Shown piece after piece: positions 23,891 through 35,802 of a stretch of 64,000 bases of DNA (within the stretch, counting starts at the first letter, position 1; the number at the start of each line of letters is the position of its first letter). The notes beneath the pieces were generated by a model. It saw only the letters and a list, made by a program, of their open reading frames with translations. It did no database searches and was not told where the DNA came from. The position numbers and the translations under genes were made by a program. This stretch comes from Abelmoschus esculentus (taxonomy: Eukaryota; Streptophyta; Magnoliopsida; Malvales; Malvaceae), in contig JAUCBN010000062.1 in assembly GCA_035048815.1 (NCBI GenBank), forward strand, positions 3,172,001-3,236,000. The letters run 5' to 3'.

Positions 23891-24309
23891 ATTTTCAAAA
23901 CGTCTCTATAGTATTAATAATAAACTTAAACCCTTATATTTATCAAAATTAGCCGCGTTAGATATTAAAAAAGGTTTAGGAGAGTTAACGATATAAATAA
24001 TTCTTTTCGTCCTTTTATAGTTGTTTATTGTTGAATTTTTATGCAGTTTTAAGAAGAAAGAATTTATATAAGAGATATGTTACAAAATAATTAGAATGAT
24101 AAATTTATCTTTAATAATTAATTTATTTTGTTATAAAACTAAGAAAAGGTATAAAAGAAAGTGTCTAATAAAAATAGTTGAGTTTTTCTAAGAGAATTTA
24201 AGTGAGAATTTTAAAATACAAAAGAGACAAGTTTGATAGGGGAGAGTATATATTTTTAGAGGACTAAAATGCAATTTTACCATTACTATAACTTTTCCAA
24301 TTTTTAAAA

Positions 24310-24614
24310 GGGTAAACTACACTAGTAGTCACCAAAATTAGATCATGTTCTTGTTTTGATCATTTATCTTGCCATTTTTTTAGAGAAGATGAAATATCAT
24401 GTTTTCTAAGATTTGTATAAACAAGGATGAAAGAGATTAAAAAAAGAAAGAAAGAGAAAAATAATGTGCTACGTTGACCATTTTTAACCGCACCTAATGA
24501 TAATGATTATAAAAAACAATATAAAAGTTGGATGGCTGTAATAAAAATTTTAAAAGTTTTATGACCATAATGAAAGTATCCTAAAATTTGGGTAACTACC
24601 AATGTAGTTTATCC
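24310..24614. mobile_element. 305-bp Mutator-type MITE
   Basis: The ends GGGTAAACTACACTAGTAG and CTACCAATGTAGTTTATCC form terminal inverted repeats. A perfect 9-bp duplication, TTTTTAAAA, flanks it at 24301-24309 and 24615-24623. A 9-bp duplication is typical of Mutator elements. There is no coding sequence. Its terminal sequence is related to the TIRs of the Pack-MULE at 28972-30845. Confidence 0.85.
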
Positions 24615-24994
24615 TTTTTAAAAATTTAAAGGTCCATGATCACGTGGGTCCCATTATACTTTTATTTTAGATTACTTAATATTTATACTTAAAATTAAAT
24701 TTAAATATCTAAATGATTTCTATATTTGTATTATGTACTTTTTAAAGTTTTAAAATATATTTTTATTAATTTATTAATACATTACTGAAAAAAGAGATTA
24801 AATTTTTTTTGTGTGTTAAACATTAATATATATATTCAAATATTTTAAAACTAATTTTAAATCATTAATTTTTGTGTTTAAATTACGTATTATGATTTCT
24901 TAAATTTATATGTTTAGTATGTGATTTTTAAAATATTTAAATTTAAAAATAAAAAATATAAACTGAGTACTCAATTACCCAGATATGTAGTTTA

Positions 24995-25225
24995 AGAATA
25001 AATGAACAAAAATTCTCTACCCTTTAATTATGTCCTCTTTTATGTCGCAAACTAAAAATAGTTAAAAATTAAATTCTAAACTCTAACCCTAATTTTTATA
25101 TCTTACACCCTACATACGAAACCCTTACTTGTCTAAATCCTAATAGCAATTATTAACCTTAAGCCCTAAACTCACTATTTTAAAGTGAGACACCAAAAAA
25201 GACATAATAAGTGGACAACTATTAG
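24995..25225. mobile_element. Fragment related to the hairpin element at 20519-21021
   Basis: It shares ordered blocks with the right half of that element: AATTCTCTACCCTTTAATTA, TAACCCTAATTTT, and AAGACATAATAAGTGGACAA. Only one half is recognisable. Confidence 0.45.
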
Positions 25226-25382
25226 AATGGTCGTTTTTGTTTCCTCGGATATATATTTGATTGCCGATTTAAAAAAACTCCAACAAGATCATATATATTT
25301 TTAGGCAGTAAACTTTTGGTTACTTTGACGTTAATTACCATTAAATGTTGATGGTTTGGTGATCTAAAAACAGAAAAAATAA

Positions 25383-26275
25383 AGATAAACTACTGCAATG
25401 ATCATTTATGTTTATCGAATATAAATTTTTTTATCACCTATTTCAAAAATTAAATGTTATGACCACTAAAAAAAATATTTATTTTAATTCCATCCTTAAA
25501 ATTTTAAAACATTAATTACACCCTAAACTTTTCTCTTCTTATTTCTAGTCTTTTTCTTGAACAATCTAACAATAAATTTAACATTCATCATTCATAAATT
25601 TAACATTCATCATTCATATATTATATTTTTTTGGGTATGAATCCAAATCCATGTTTTAAAATCCAAGCTTTCAATTGTAAATAAAGCTTCAGAATTGTTG
25701 AATCAAACATCCAATGTTACAATTTTCTACATATCAAGCATATTAAAGCTATTAAAAAAACCAAGTTCAAAAGGTAATTAATTACTTCTTCCGTCTCATA
25801 TATAATGTTTTTTATTGATTTTTTTTATCAATTTTTTTAATTTTGATTCATAATTATTTAAAATTTATTATTGATAAAAATATGAAAAAAATATATTTTA
25901 AAAACCTCTAATTGAGTAGATTTTAAATATATTTTATAAAATCTAATTATTTAAAATATTTAATATAACTATAGTTAAAGTTTAAAAATTTTGACTTCAA
26001 AAAATCAATAACAAACATTATATGTGCGATAGAGATAACAATATAGTAATGGTCCTACAATTTTAGATGAATGAATATTGGAATTTATCTTTATTTTTTC
26101 GCCGATAGATCTATAAATCGTCAACGTTTAACCCAACTAACGTTAACGTCAGAGTAACAAAAAATTTATAGTAAAAAATTATCTTATCGACACGATTGTT
26201 TTCCGAAAATAGTGATTAAATTTGTACTTGATAAAAACAAAGATGACCATTTTAATAATTAACCCTTTACTTAAT
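25383..26275. mobile_element. Possible worn Mutator-type element
   Basis: ATAAACTACTGCAATGATCA at the left faces TGACCATTTTAATAATTAAC at the right in inverted orientation. GTTAACG-type blocks (about 25330 and 26145) are also mirrored. Divergence is high and no duplication is clear. No gene is visible between them. Confidence 0.3.
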
Positions 26276-26791
26276 TAACAACAATAATAATAACAAAAAG
26301 ACGCGATGCATGTTTTAGAGACGATAACAAAGAAACGGCAGCAATCAGTCTCCACTGCTATATTTTGATTCCGTCTTCAATCAGAGGTATTGTCTACCAA
26401 AAGTATTTCCTGTAAATTTTCTCTACTTTTTATTATATTTAGAGGTTGTATTGCCTTTCTCATTTGGAACTTGGTACTTTAAGATTGTTATTTGCGAAAA
26501 TGTTTCTGGGTTTTTTGTTGCTGATGTTTATGATTAAGATTTCCCGATTAATTTAGATTTGAGATGATTGATTTGTTGAATTTTCAGCTCGTCTTGTGAT
26601 AAATCTTGATATTTTGTTTCTGGGTATTGTACTAATTACACTATTTCTGCAATTATGGGTGTAATTGCTTCGTCCTGGGAACCAAAAAGATTACATTTTT
26701 GTCATGTTCTTTAGCATTACTGGAGTAATCTTCAAACTTTAATGTTTTATTTGAATTTTCTTATCGTATAAGCTCAAGGAAGGAGACAAAG

Positions 26792-27932
26792 ATGCAAACG
26801 GCCTCTCTAATTCATCCAATATATTACTTTTCTAGTAGGTCTGTCTTGCTGTCTCTCTGTCGCTTCTAAGTTCACTCATTGAGTTTTCTCTTTGAGACTT
26901 GATATCTTTAAACGTATTGATTGTAGAAGGATCTCTATCAAATCCGACGGGCAGTTGAAACTCGGAGGTTGGAATTCATGTCAACTTCGCTTCAATGGAA
27001 GAGGTCAGCATCTTAGATTTCTTATACCGATCCGCAAAACTAGATTGTTTGCCATTTCCAACATAGATGATGGCTATGCATATGCCCCTGCGCTAGACGA
27101 AGACAACAATACAAACCATGCACCCTCATCGGAACCTGAAACATTCTTTAGCAAATGGTCTCCTCCAAGTTACTTATGGAGAGGATTATCTGTTCTTGTC
27201 CTTGCCGGGCAGGTTATCATTCGGATTCTAAAGGGTAAAGTCCACTGGAGGAATACCCTCCAACAACTGGAGAGAGTTGGACCTAAATCAGTCGGGGTTT
27301 GTCTTCTAACCGCGGCATTTGTTGGCATGGCCTTTACTATTCAGTTTGTTAGAGAATTTACCCGATTGGGTTTGAACCGATCAGTTGGTGGTGTCTTGGC
27401 TTTAGCATTCTCAAGAGAGCTAAGTCCTGTGGTTACATCAATTGTTGTTGCTGGGCGTATTGGAAGTGCATTTGCTGCAGAATTAGGAACGATGCAGGTC
27501 TCTGAGCAAACAGATACACTGAGAGTACTTGGATCAAATCCTGTTGATTATTTGGTAACACCTAGAGTTATTGCTTCTTCTTTAGCTTTACCATTCTTGA
27601 CTCTGATGTGTTTCACAGTAGGGATGGCATCAAGTGCCCTACTGGCCGACAGTGTTTATGGGATTAGCATTAATATAATCTTAGATTCAGCTCAAAGGGC
27701 TCTTCGATCATGGGATATTATTAGTGCAATGATCAAGTCTCAGGTTTTTGGTATGATAATATCTATTGTCAGCTGTGCTTGGGGAGTAACCACCATGGGA
27801 GGAGCCAAAGGTGTGGGTGAGTCAACAACATCAGCTGTGGTTATTTCTCTTGTTGGTATTTTCATGGCTGATTTTGCACTATCATATTGCTTCTTCCAAG
27901 GAGCTGGAGATTCCTTGAAGAACTGTGTATAA
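26792..27932 (+). CDS. TGD1: TGD1, permease of the chloroplast TGD lipid importer
   Basis: This is the MlaE-type ABC permease of the TGD1-TGD2-TGD3 complex in the chloroplast inner envelope. The complex imports ER-derived lipid for galactolipid synthesis (family knowledge). The frame 26892-27932 has 346 codons and no ATG at its start. By its numbering, residues 1-80 look transit-peptide-like, PPSYLWRG is at 91-98, membrane segments lie near 131-151, 168-188, 226-252, 281-298 and 314-334, and the MlaE-type signature AAELGTMQVSEQTDTLRVLG is near 195-214. The only good upstream ATG (26792, MQTASLIHP) is out of frame and meets TAA at 26867, and TGA at 26880 closes the main frame. Removing a GT-AG segment 26839-26896 (58 bases) would join them in frame; otherwise the transit peptide is broken. 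A probable 5'UTR intron is 26387-26772. The TGD1 assignment is firm; the N-terminus is not. Confidence 0.92.
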
Positions 27933-28256
27933 CGAGGCCGTCCTCTTTGTCAGCATCATAATCTTAACAGCTTCCTTACTGTTGTTTAATGGATGACACC
28001 TACAGGGACAGATACCGTTAAGTGAATCATAGGTGCAATCTTTGGTTAGTTTGCCCCTCTTTGGCATGTTACTCGGACTTGGGTGCGAGTGTCAGATGTG
28101 AGCATGCATCCGACATGGTATGTTTAATTGTTTTGGAAGTTTTCTTTCATTTAGTGGAGGGTCCTTGGAGATTTTATATTTTCTGGTTGTATCTGGATAT
28201 ATTTCGGATTTGGATACTTAAACTGAAAATGTAAATCAGGAGCAATAATGTTCGAT
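27933..28256 (+). other. TGD1 3' flank
   Basis: This is presumed 3' UTR and downstream sequence with no other gene. The frames at 27882-28067 and 28022-28234 are short and overlap or follow TGD1 without protein similarity. Confidence 0.5.
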
Positions 28257-28560
28257 TGTTAATGGTCTTAATGATTTTAAGAATAATCATTCATGTTTCC
28301 CCTTAGTACAAAGTTAGTTACTGATTTTGAAAAAAAGACAAATAAGGTGACTTAACAAGAGATTTGTTAGTGTAAACTTTTGATCACTTAGACATTTGTT
28401 GCCGTTAAACTTTAACGGAGATTCATCTTACATAATAAAAATAAGGATAAATTATCTAATAGTCTTTAAACTACCTGTTCAATCTTATTTCGACAACTAA
28501 AAATAAAAATAATCTGTATAATTACATATTTAGTCCTCCATATTTATCTTCACGTCTCTT
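28257..28560 (+). repeat. Left member of a distant Mutator-type TIR pair
   Basis: The sequence (TTAGTTACTGATTTTGAAAA, then TGATCACTTAGACATTTGTT, GCCGTTAAACTTTAACGG and TATAATTACATATTTAGTCC) is mirrored in the same order at 40180-40512. Both are related to the TIR of the Pack-MULE at 28972-30845. They could be the ends of one outer element of about 12 kb or two separate insertions. Confidence 0.5.
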
Positions 28561-28971
28561 CCACCTCTCCTTTGCTTTCTATCAATCTTAATTCTCTCCT
28601 CAAGAATCAATCTTTCAAGCTATCTTTTCGCTGACAAAGCCTTCTTTTCTCTATGTATCCTTTCTTTTTCTTTTCATCCCTTTTAAAGGTCACTGCTTTA
28701 GAGCTTTTTCCATTGTTGTTTCAAATTATGTCTATCTATTTGTACTAAGTTTATATATATGCGTAGGTATTACAAAAATTGTGTTTTAACTTTTAAGCAC
28801 ATGTGAGGAGTGGTTTGGTAATCTTCTGCAAAAGGTCTTTAAACGACAACATAGCCTGATAATATTTCTTAAACCAAGTTTCTTGCTTCATTTTTTAGTG
28901 AATTTCAACAAATATTTAAACAAGTTTAAAACTGAAGTGTTTTTATTTTGTTCTGTTTACGATATAAAAAT

Positions 28972-30845
28972 GGGTAAACTAATGCGTTAGTCACTTTTGT
29001 TTATCCCAGTACACTTTTAGTCACCGATTTTGAAAAACGATCAATAAGGTCACTATCGTTTTCGGGATGTAAAATTTTGATCACTCCAACGTTAAGTGCC
29101 GTTAAATATTGACGAAAATATGATTTGACATAATAAAAAATGGTAAATTACTTAAATAGCCCTTAAACTATTATCATATTTTTGTTTCATTTTTAATTTG
29201 ACTCTCAAAATTTTAAAATTTTAGATTTTTACTATCTTCTCAAAAACCCACTAACTCTTATCTCAAACACCAAAATCCCTACCCAAACTGGATGCAAAAT
29301 GCAAAATGTAGAGATAGTTGCACAAGACTTGCATATGTCTCTTTCTTTATATTATTTAATTCAGTTCCTCATTGACATGAGGAAAAATGCTTCTGATTAT
29401 TGAGCATCCAGATACCGATGGTTGATGGCAACTTAGACTTTGGAAAAGTTCCTAGAAAACCTTAGTGTTGCTATTTATTCCTAACATCTACTGTATGTAA
29501 ATATATACCCTTCCAGTCCCATGACATTCTTAATTTACATCCAATATCTATTTTCTCCACATTCAGTCTCATCCACCTTTATCAATAAAATCTTTTTTTC
29601 TCTGTTATAACCTTTCTTCTTCGCCTTCTGTTATTGTCTTTTGCTCCCACTTTTCATAGAGAAGATACATTTGTCACCGATGAGAAATGTCAAGAGGCAG
29701 AAAACAGAAAAGTCAAGGACGGGGACAAAAAAAGTATGGAGATTGAAGATTTATGTTACTTGGCAACAGATCAAGAAGGCCTTGAAGTCCACCCTCAGGC
29801 ATCGCTTTCATCTTCAACTTGCATCCAATCTCAACAAGCTTTCAACTCTCAAACTTAATTATTATGATATGGCTATCATTAAGCCGATTCGACATGTGCT
29901 GAAAAAGAAAAAAACCTTCCGTCCCACCATGCCATTAGCGCAACTCATTCAGTTGCCGCGCATGGCAGATGATTTCATAGACTAAGACAGTGCAATGACT
30001 CCAATCTTGTCCCTGATCGAGAATATATCCACTCAATGACGTGAGCTTCATGGTTTACACAATTGGGATGACCTTATTGAGCCTCTGCACCCTTGGCTTA
30101 GGCGAGAAGTTGTCAAGTACGGAAAGTTTTTCGAAGCAAATTATGATGCTTTCGACTTTGATCCTCTATTTGAGTTTTGTGGAAACTCTACGTACAATAC
30201 AAACTGTTTCAAGAACTGAGCCTTACTAAACAGTCTAAACATGGTTACAAGGTTATCAAGTACATTTATGCCATGTCCCATGTCAATGTTCCCGAATGGT
30301 TAGAGAGGGATTACTTATCTTGGAGCAAAGATTCTAACTGGACGGGATACGTTGCGGTCAGCGGTGATGCTGAAACCGCAAGAATTGGGAGGAGAGATAT
30401 CCTGGTGGCAAGGCGAGGCACAATGGCTCCGACTGAGTGATACATTAACCTCAAAACAAGTCTGCAACAACATGGGAAAACCAATATCAAGGTCCAACGT
30501 GGGTTCCTCAACATCTACAGTTTCAGGGGGATTTTGGGGTTTGGGATAAGGATTAGAGTTAGGTTTTTTCGGGGAAGATGGTAAAAATGTAAAATTTTAA
30601 AATTTTGAGAGTCAAATTAAAGATGAAACAAAAATATAATAGTAATAGTTTAAGGGTTATTTAAGTAATTTATCATTTTTTATTATGTCAAATCATCTTT
30701 TTGTCAATATTTAATGGCACTTAACATTGGAGTGACCAAAACTTTACACTACGAAAACGATAGTGACCTTACAAGTCGTTTTTCAAAATTGGTGACTAAA
30801 AATGTACTGGGGTTAAACGAAAGTGACTAGCGCAGTAGTTTACCC
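28972..30845 (+). mobile_element. Pack-MULE with about 315-bp terminal inverted repeats
   Basis: GGGTAAACTA at 28972 and TAGTTTACCC ending at 30845 are the tips of inverted repeats spanning about 28972-29292 and 30530-30845. A perfect 9-bp duplication, TATAAAAAT, flanks the element (28963-28971 and 30846-30854), diagnostic of Mutator-like elements. There is no transposase. The interior instead holds a captured phospholipase A1-II fragment (30043-30525). Before it lies a lysine-rich open stretch (29641-29985, 114 codons with an ATG-less start) that I cannot assign and that may be a second captured piece. It sits next to a split coding sequence of the region (30886 onward). Confidence 0.88.
30043..30525 (+). 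pseudogene. Captured fragment of a phospholipase A1-II (class 3 lipase) gene
   Basis: Frame pieces in order read ELHGLHNWDDLIEPLHPWLR, then REVVKYGKF, NYDAFDFDPLFEFCG, and, after a frameshift near 30214, HGYKVIKYIYAMSHVNVPEW, SKDSNWTGYVAVS and IGRRDILVARRGTMAPTE. A TGA at 30438 follows where the family usually has Trp. The reading resumes with INLKTSLQQHGKTNIKVQRG and stops at the inner edge of the right TIR. This is the N-terminal half of cytosolic or plastid phospholipase A1-II enzymes, ending before the catalytic GxSxG serine. It therefore cannot be an active lipase. Its end at the TIR border is the expected signature of transduplication. Confidence 0.85.
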
Positions 30846-31106
30846 TATAAAAATTCTCTTATTATGTGAGTGTTTCATTCTCGACCAGGAACATATATAG
30901 ATTATAAGAAAAGGGAAGATCTTATAGCATTGGGGCAGAAATTAGAGGATTGTTGTTTTTCGGATCATGTAACTGTAAACAATAACTTCAGAAGTAGAAA
31001 CTATACAGCTTCAGATTTGGCTGTCTCAACTACTTTGTTCAACAATTTACTAAAGTTTATGATTCTTTTCGGGTTTCTCACATTTCAAGGTTCACTACCT
31101 ACGGTT

Positions 31107-31730
31107 TTTCACGAACTTAATTCACTCAAACTCGATCCGTGCGGCGTTAGCACTTCCTGAACAATGCTAACAAGTCTTTCTTCCAAGGAATTTGTATTAA
31201 GCTAGTAAGTGTGTTTACAAGAATGTTTCAACTCTTGAGTGCCTTCCAAAATGAAGGAGGTGGCCCTATTTATAGGCTCTCACCTACCGAATGGACGGCT
31301 ATGATCTATTTGATCGGACGGCTAATACATTGCCTCCTAAAATATCTAAGAGAGTCTACATGATTCTACAGATCTCTACAACTATCTATACATATCTATA
31401 TGTATCTAAAATGTTCTAGAGAACTTTAGGATCTTCTAGAGTAGTCCCGAGCCTTCTAGGTTCTCTCGGGTGGGTCTAGACTTAGGTAAAACTTCCTAGA
31501 CGTTTTTAGAACATTATGGCTTGTGCTTGAGAGTCCTAGTCTCTTCTAGTGCCTTCCTTGGTGCTAGCATGCTTAAAAATGGCCCAAGGGTGGCTAGAAC
31601 CTCGATTTGGACTTGTGAGAAAATGAATAGGCCTTCCTAGGCCAATCTAACATCTCCCTTGGAGCATGTTTGCCTTGAATCCGCCCAAGGGTGCTTGGTT
31701 GGTCTTGGTGCTTATTGGCGGGTCATGACA
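31107..31730 (-). repeat. 3' LTR of the gypsy element
   Basis: It begins TTTCACGAACTTAATTCAC in plus orientation and ends GGGTCATGACA, against TGTCACAGATTTAATTCAC and GGGTCGTGACA in the other LTR. Several point differences and one deletion of about 50 bases separate the pair. Confidence 0.8.
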
Positions 31731-32932
31731 TTCTCCCCCACCTAAGCTCGTGATGCCCTCACCGTGCTTATATCGAGCTGCTGGTCTTGGTTCCTGATTT
31801 GCCAAGTGTTTCCTCGAAGTCTTAGCTAACTCTAGTATTGGACGAACCCTTGTGTTGAATGTGGCTTGAAATGTCCTTTTTGTTGAGTATGTTCTCTTCT
31901 TTTCTCATTCTTTTTCCTTCGGTTGGCAACCTTATGACATGCCCCTTTGGATGTGATCTCATGATCCATCTTTCCCCTTGGTGGTATCCTCTTTGGAGGA
32001 TTTTAAGGTGCAATATTCTTGAACTCTACGTGCTCCTTCATTCGAAGTAATAAGATCACTTTAGCATTTGGCTTGGTGGCCCTAATGGTTGGCACTACGC
32101 AAGCTTGATAACCCTCCGTGATGCATATGGTGTTGGCATATGGAATCAGAATGGCTTTGACCCTGTCAAAGAAATCAATGCCTAGGACGAGCTTTTAGTC
32201 TTCCATTGAGGCTACTCTGAAGTCTAAGTGGCCAGACCATGTCCCTACATTGGTCTTGACCCCACGTGCAATGCCTTGAATGGGTAATGCGATAGAGTTA
32301 ACTGCCTTGATGGATCCTTCCCCTTTTGTTGCTTTAAGACCTAACCCCTTGGCCTCTTTAAGTGAGACAAAGTTTTGGGATGCACCTGCATCTAGGTATG
32401 GCCTTTGATGCCTTCCCATTGATGGCAACGTCCATATAAACCAACCCCTTGGCTTCAATCTTTGGGGTGCATCACATTTAGAAGTTGTATGAATCCCATT
32501 TGTGCACCAGGCTCAGACTCCTCGGTATCACTATCTTCTTGATGCTTTGTTAGGAGCGAACTAAGAGCTTGTCGTTATGGGAACTCCCAAACCCATTGAA
32601 CGCCATCACAAATGAAACACTTGCTGGGGGTGATCTTTTGGTGCCTCGAGCTTCTTGATTTTTGTCCTTGGCTGTGCCTTTCCATGAGGATGAGCCCTTG
32701 GGCTTGTTTGAGTGATCCTCAAGGTGGCCATCTTTACGTGGGCTTTTATCTCTCCAACATATAGCTTGATTACTCTTCCAATCCTTCGGCTTAAAGGTGG
32801 TCTCCTTGTGGCTAGAATAGTCAATTAAGCTTTTGGCTACGGTTATGGCATCGATGAGGTTTTACACTCCTCGACGCATTAGCTCGACTTTATACCATTG
32901 TTAAAGTCCATCCATGAAATTAAAGAGTGAGT
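31731..32932 (-). pseudogene. gypsy gag C-terminus and aspartic protease, decayed
   Basis: From high to low coordinate on the minus strand: FNFMDGL and QWYKVELMRRGV (gag, 32930-32870). Next is a region with a worn zinc-knuckle (CDG...W) near 32600. At 32458-32195 is a retropepsin-like stretch with MGRHQRPYLDAGASQNFVSL, where the usual Asp-Thr-Gly-Ala is Asp-Ala-Gly-Ala. It is followed by LVLGIDFFDRVKA and IPYANTICI at about 32200-32110. Stops and frameshifts occur throughout. The altered active-site triplet and the missing polymerase make it inactive. Confidence 0.75.
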
Positions 32933-32937
32933 CTTTC

Positions 32938-33989
32938 TGTTGGGCTTGATGTGGCTCGATGAATAACCGATTAAACACTCCAAGTGGTGGAGAAGTGACA
33001 ATTTGGCTGGTTTGTTGTGGAAACAAAAAGATAAACAATGAACACAAGGATTTTAGAGTGGTTCGGCCTTCGAACAAGCACCTAATCCACTACCTTAGCT
33101 TCCCACTAAGGATTTCCACAATTCACTAAGAATTCAACCTTTTGAGGCTAAAGGGATAACCTTACAAACCTTGATTCAAAACCGAACCAAGCATTCAAAG
33201 TTCACAACCCGAACTTTGGGAATTCACTCAAACAAAGAAAACTTAGCAAACTTGTTTAATCCTTCTAACAAGGCTAATTATTTGCAACTAAGCTCTCACC
33301 CAATCCTAAGACACTTGAGCATACATAAATATTAAGCTCACAAGTGTTGTTTACCCAAAAATGTGAGAATTAAGCTCTAAGACAATTCTTGAATCATAAT
33401 GTTGTTTACAATGAAGCATTACACTTCTCTTGATGCTTGAGGCTTCCTTTTGTCATCCCAAATCATGATCTAGCCGTTTATAGCCGTTGGAGATATTTTG
33501 GAGCCGTTTGGAGCTGATTTCAAGGCATATTTCTTCTTCTAGTGCAGGCGGTATCGATACCCCTAAAATTGGTATCGAAACACCTTCTTTGGGAAATAGC
33601 CGTTGAACCTTCATTTAAGAACTGGTATCGATACCAGTATCGATACCGATCCTAGCCGTTGGGGTTTTTCATAAAATCGTTTTGACCGTTGGGGGTGTAT
33701 CGAAACATGGTTCGAAACCAAGCATTACAGTGGTGAAAAGGTAACGATACCAGTATTGATACCACTGTATTTTTGCCTTTGAAAAACTGTCATTGAAGAA
33801 TAGGTATCGAAACACCTGGGTTAAAAACCCTTCTTTGGTTTCTTTAAATCATTTAAAACATATTTAAAATCTCTCAAAAACATCTTAAATATATTTTCAA
33901 GTAGTTTGGACATAAGAAGCATTTTTGAAATCTTTTCAAAATAGTCCAAAACTATTTTTCAATTATTATATCAAAACATTAGTTCTACA
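32938..33989 (-). repeat. copia LTR, minus orientation (3' LTR)
   Basis: This LTR is 1052 bases, TG...CA, and contains several GGTATCGATACC-like sites (33550-33760). The dense CTCCCCCTTTTTG tract just inside it is the complement of a polypurine tract, which identifies it as the 3' LTR of the minus-strand element. Confidence 0.82.
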
Positions 33990-34503
33990 ATCTCCCCCTT
34001 TTTGATATAATAAAACCAACTTGAAAAATTGTTTTTGAGATTGCTCTCCCTTTGTGAAATAAACCATTTGAATAAGAGAATAATGATTCAAAAACATTTA
34101 AGCTCCCCCTTACTCATTAAATCATTTGAAAAATCAATTTTTCACAACATTCTCCCCCTTTTTGTTATATCAAAAATGGTTCAAATCAAGTTTGAAAAAC
34201 TTTAAAGCTCATAACATAGGAGAGTTTTAAAATGTCAATTGTTTTAAAAAAAATATCAAAACTTAGTTTATGAAAACAAAAGACTCCCCCTTACTCAAGG
34301 AATCAATAAGATGTTAGTTCAACAATTATGATAATCTAGTTTAAACAAAAGATAAACAAAATTAAAGCTAAAACTAGATTTTACCATACTTGAAATCAAG
34401 GGAGGATGTGAAGCCTTCCTTCTTCAAGTGTTCATCTTGTGTGTATGGACCCTTAATCTTGCACTTTGTTGCTCATACCTCCATCACATCTAAAATGAAA
34501 CAA

Positions 34504-35802
34504 TCAAGTAATTTTTGGTATCCAAATTGCTTTGGATCCTTTAACGTTAGTAGCACATAATTTAGTCCCCTTAGGAATCCATTTTTCAATTTCATCCTTT
34601 TTGGTTGAAGTGATTAGTCCTTTTGGGATCCAAAAACTTCTAAAACATTTTCCACCAATAAATCTAGGGGCACTAGATTGTCTCATGTAAAAATTTGATT
34701 TTCCCAAATCATTTTTCTTTTGAAGTTCTTTGGAAATCAAATCTTTTTCCTTTTTAAGATCATCTAAAGCCATTTGATGATCTTTTTCCATTGTTTGAAG
34801 CAAATTTTGTAAATCAAAAATTTTAAGTTCAAAATCTTTCATTTTTGCTTCAAACTCCAAATTGGTTTTCAAAAGTAAATCATTTTCAATTTTTGACTTT
34901 GAAATCAATTTCTTTTTCTTTGAAAATGTAATTTTGAAATCAAAAACCAATTTATCATAAGCTTCTTGCAACTCATCAGATGAATAGGAATTTAAAGTTT
35001 GAGAGTTAGAAGCTACCTCCCCCTCATTGAGGGCCATCAAACATAGGTTGGCTTCTTCATTTTCGGTGGAGTCCTCATCACTCCAAGTAGCCACATATTC
35101 TTGTTTCTTTGAAGATGATCCCCTCATGATAGACTTGTGGGAATCCTTCATCTTCTTCTTTGATTCGTGTTTTGAAGATTTCTTACTTTTATTCCTCACG
35201 AATCGATCGAAGTCAATGAAGAGTTGGGCAAGCTCTTCATCTTCTTCTCTATCCTCCTCACTTGAATCTTCAAGGTGGATGTACTTGGAGGATTTGAGAG
35301 AAATGGTGTTGACATTTACACCAAGCTCTTGAATCTTTTTCTTCCCCATCAATCTAATCTCTTTCTTTTTCTTCTCCTCTTCTCTTCCTTTCATCATAAT
35401 TTGATGTGTGAGGAGAGACCCTATGAGTTCATCAAGCTTGAGAGTCTTCAAATTCTTTGCTTCGATGATGGTGGTCCTTTTTGAGTCCCATGACTCGGGA
35501 AAGGAATAGATAAGCTTACGGACAAGCTTATCCTCCGGAATGATCTCTCCATATCCTCTAAGTCCATTGGTGATGGTGGAGAATCGATCGAACATCTTTT
35601 CTATGTCCTCTTCCGGATTCATCTTGAAGTTCTCATACTCTTGGTTGAGGAGTCCAATCTTGATCTCCTTTATTTCGTTTGTTCCCTCGTATGTAACTTC
35701 GAGCTTGTCTCAAACTTCCTTGGCACTCTCACAAGAAGATATCTTCTCATAGATGCTTGGATGGAATGTACAAACAAGAATGTGCAAAGCCTTGGAATTA
35801 AG
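34504..35802 (-). pseudogene. copia gag (UBN2-type) with one premature stop
   Basis: The largest intact part, 372 codons (35622-34504), starts NPEEDIEKMFDRFSTITNGL and matches the UBN2/gag-polypeptide family of copia elements. KLVRKLIYSFPESWDSKR and an acidic, Ser-rich spacer follow. A long coiled coil comes next (roughly residues 215-310). The tail repeats WIPKG/WIPK. Upstream the frame continues from KMVLNSKALHILVC at 35806, but a TGA at about 35710 replaces the Trp expected before DKLEVTYEGTNE. The N-terminal codons are missing here and lie inverted at 37500-37588. No zinc knuckle or protease follows. The frames at 35027-35841 on the plus strand are antisense shadows. Confidence 0.8.

Noticed and set aside
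30870..31160. Whole 96-codon frame as a single gene
   Set aside because: Its last 18 codons lie inside the gypsy LTR. Only the part to 31106 belongs to the split coding sequence.
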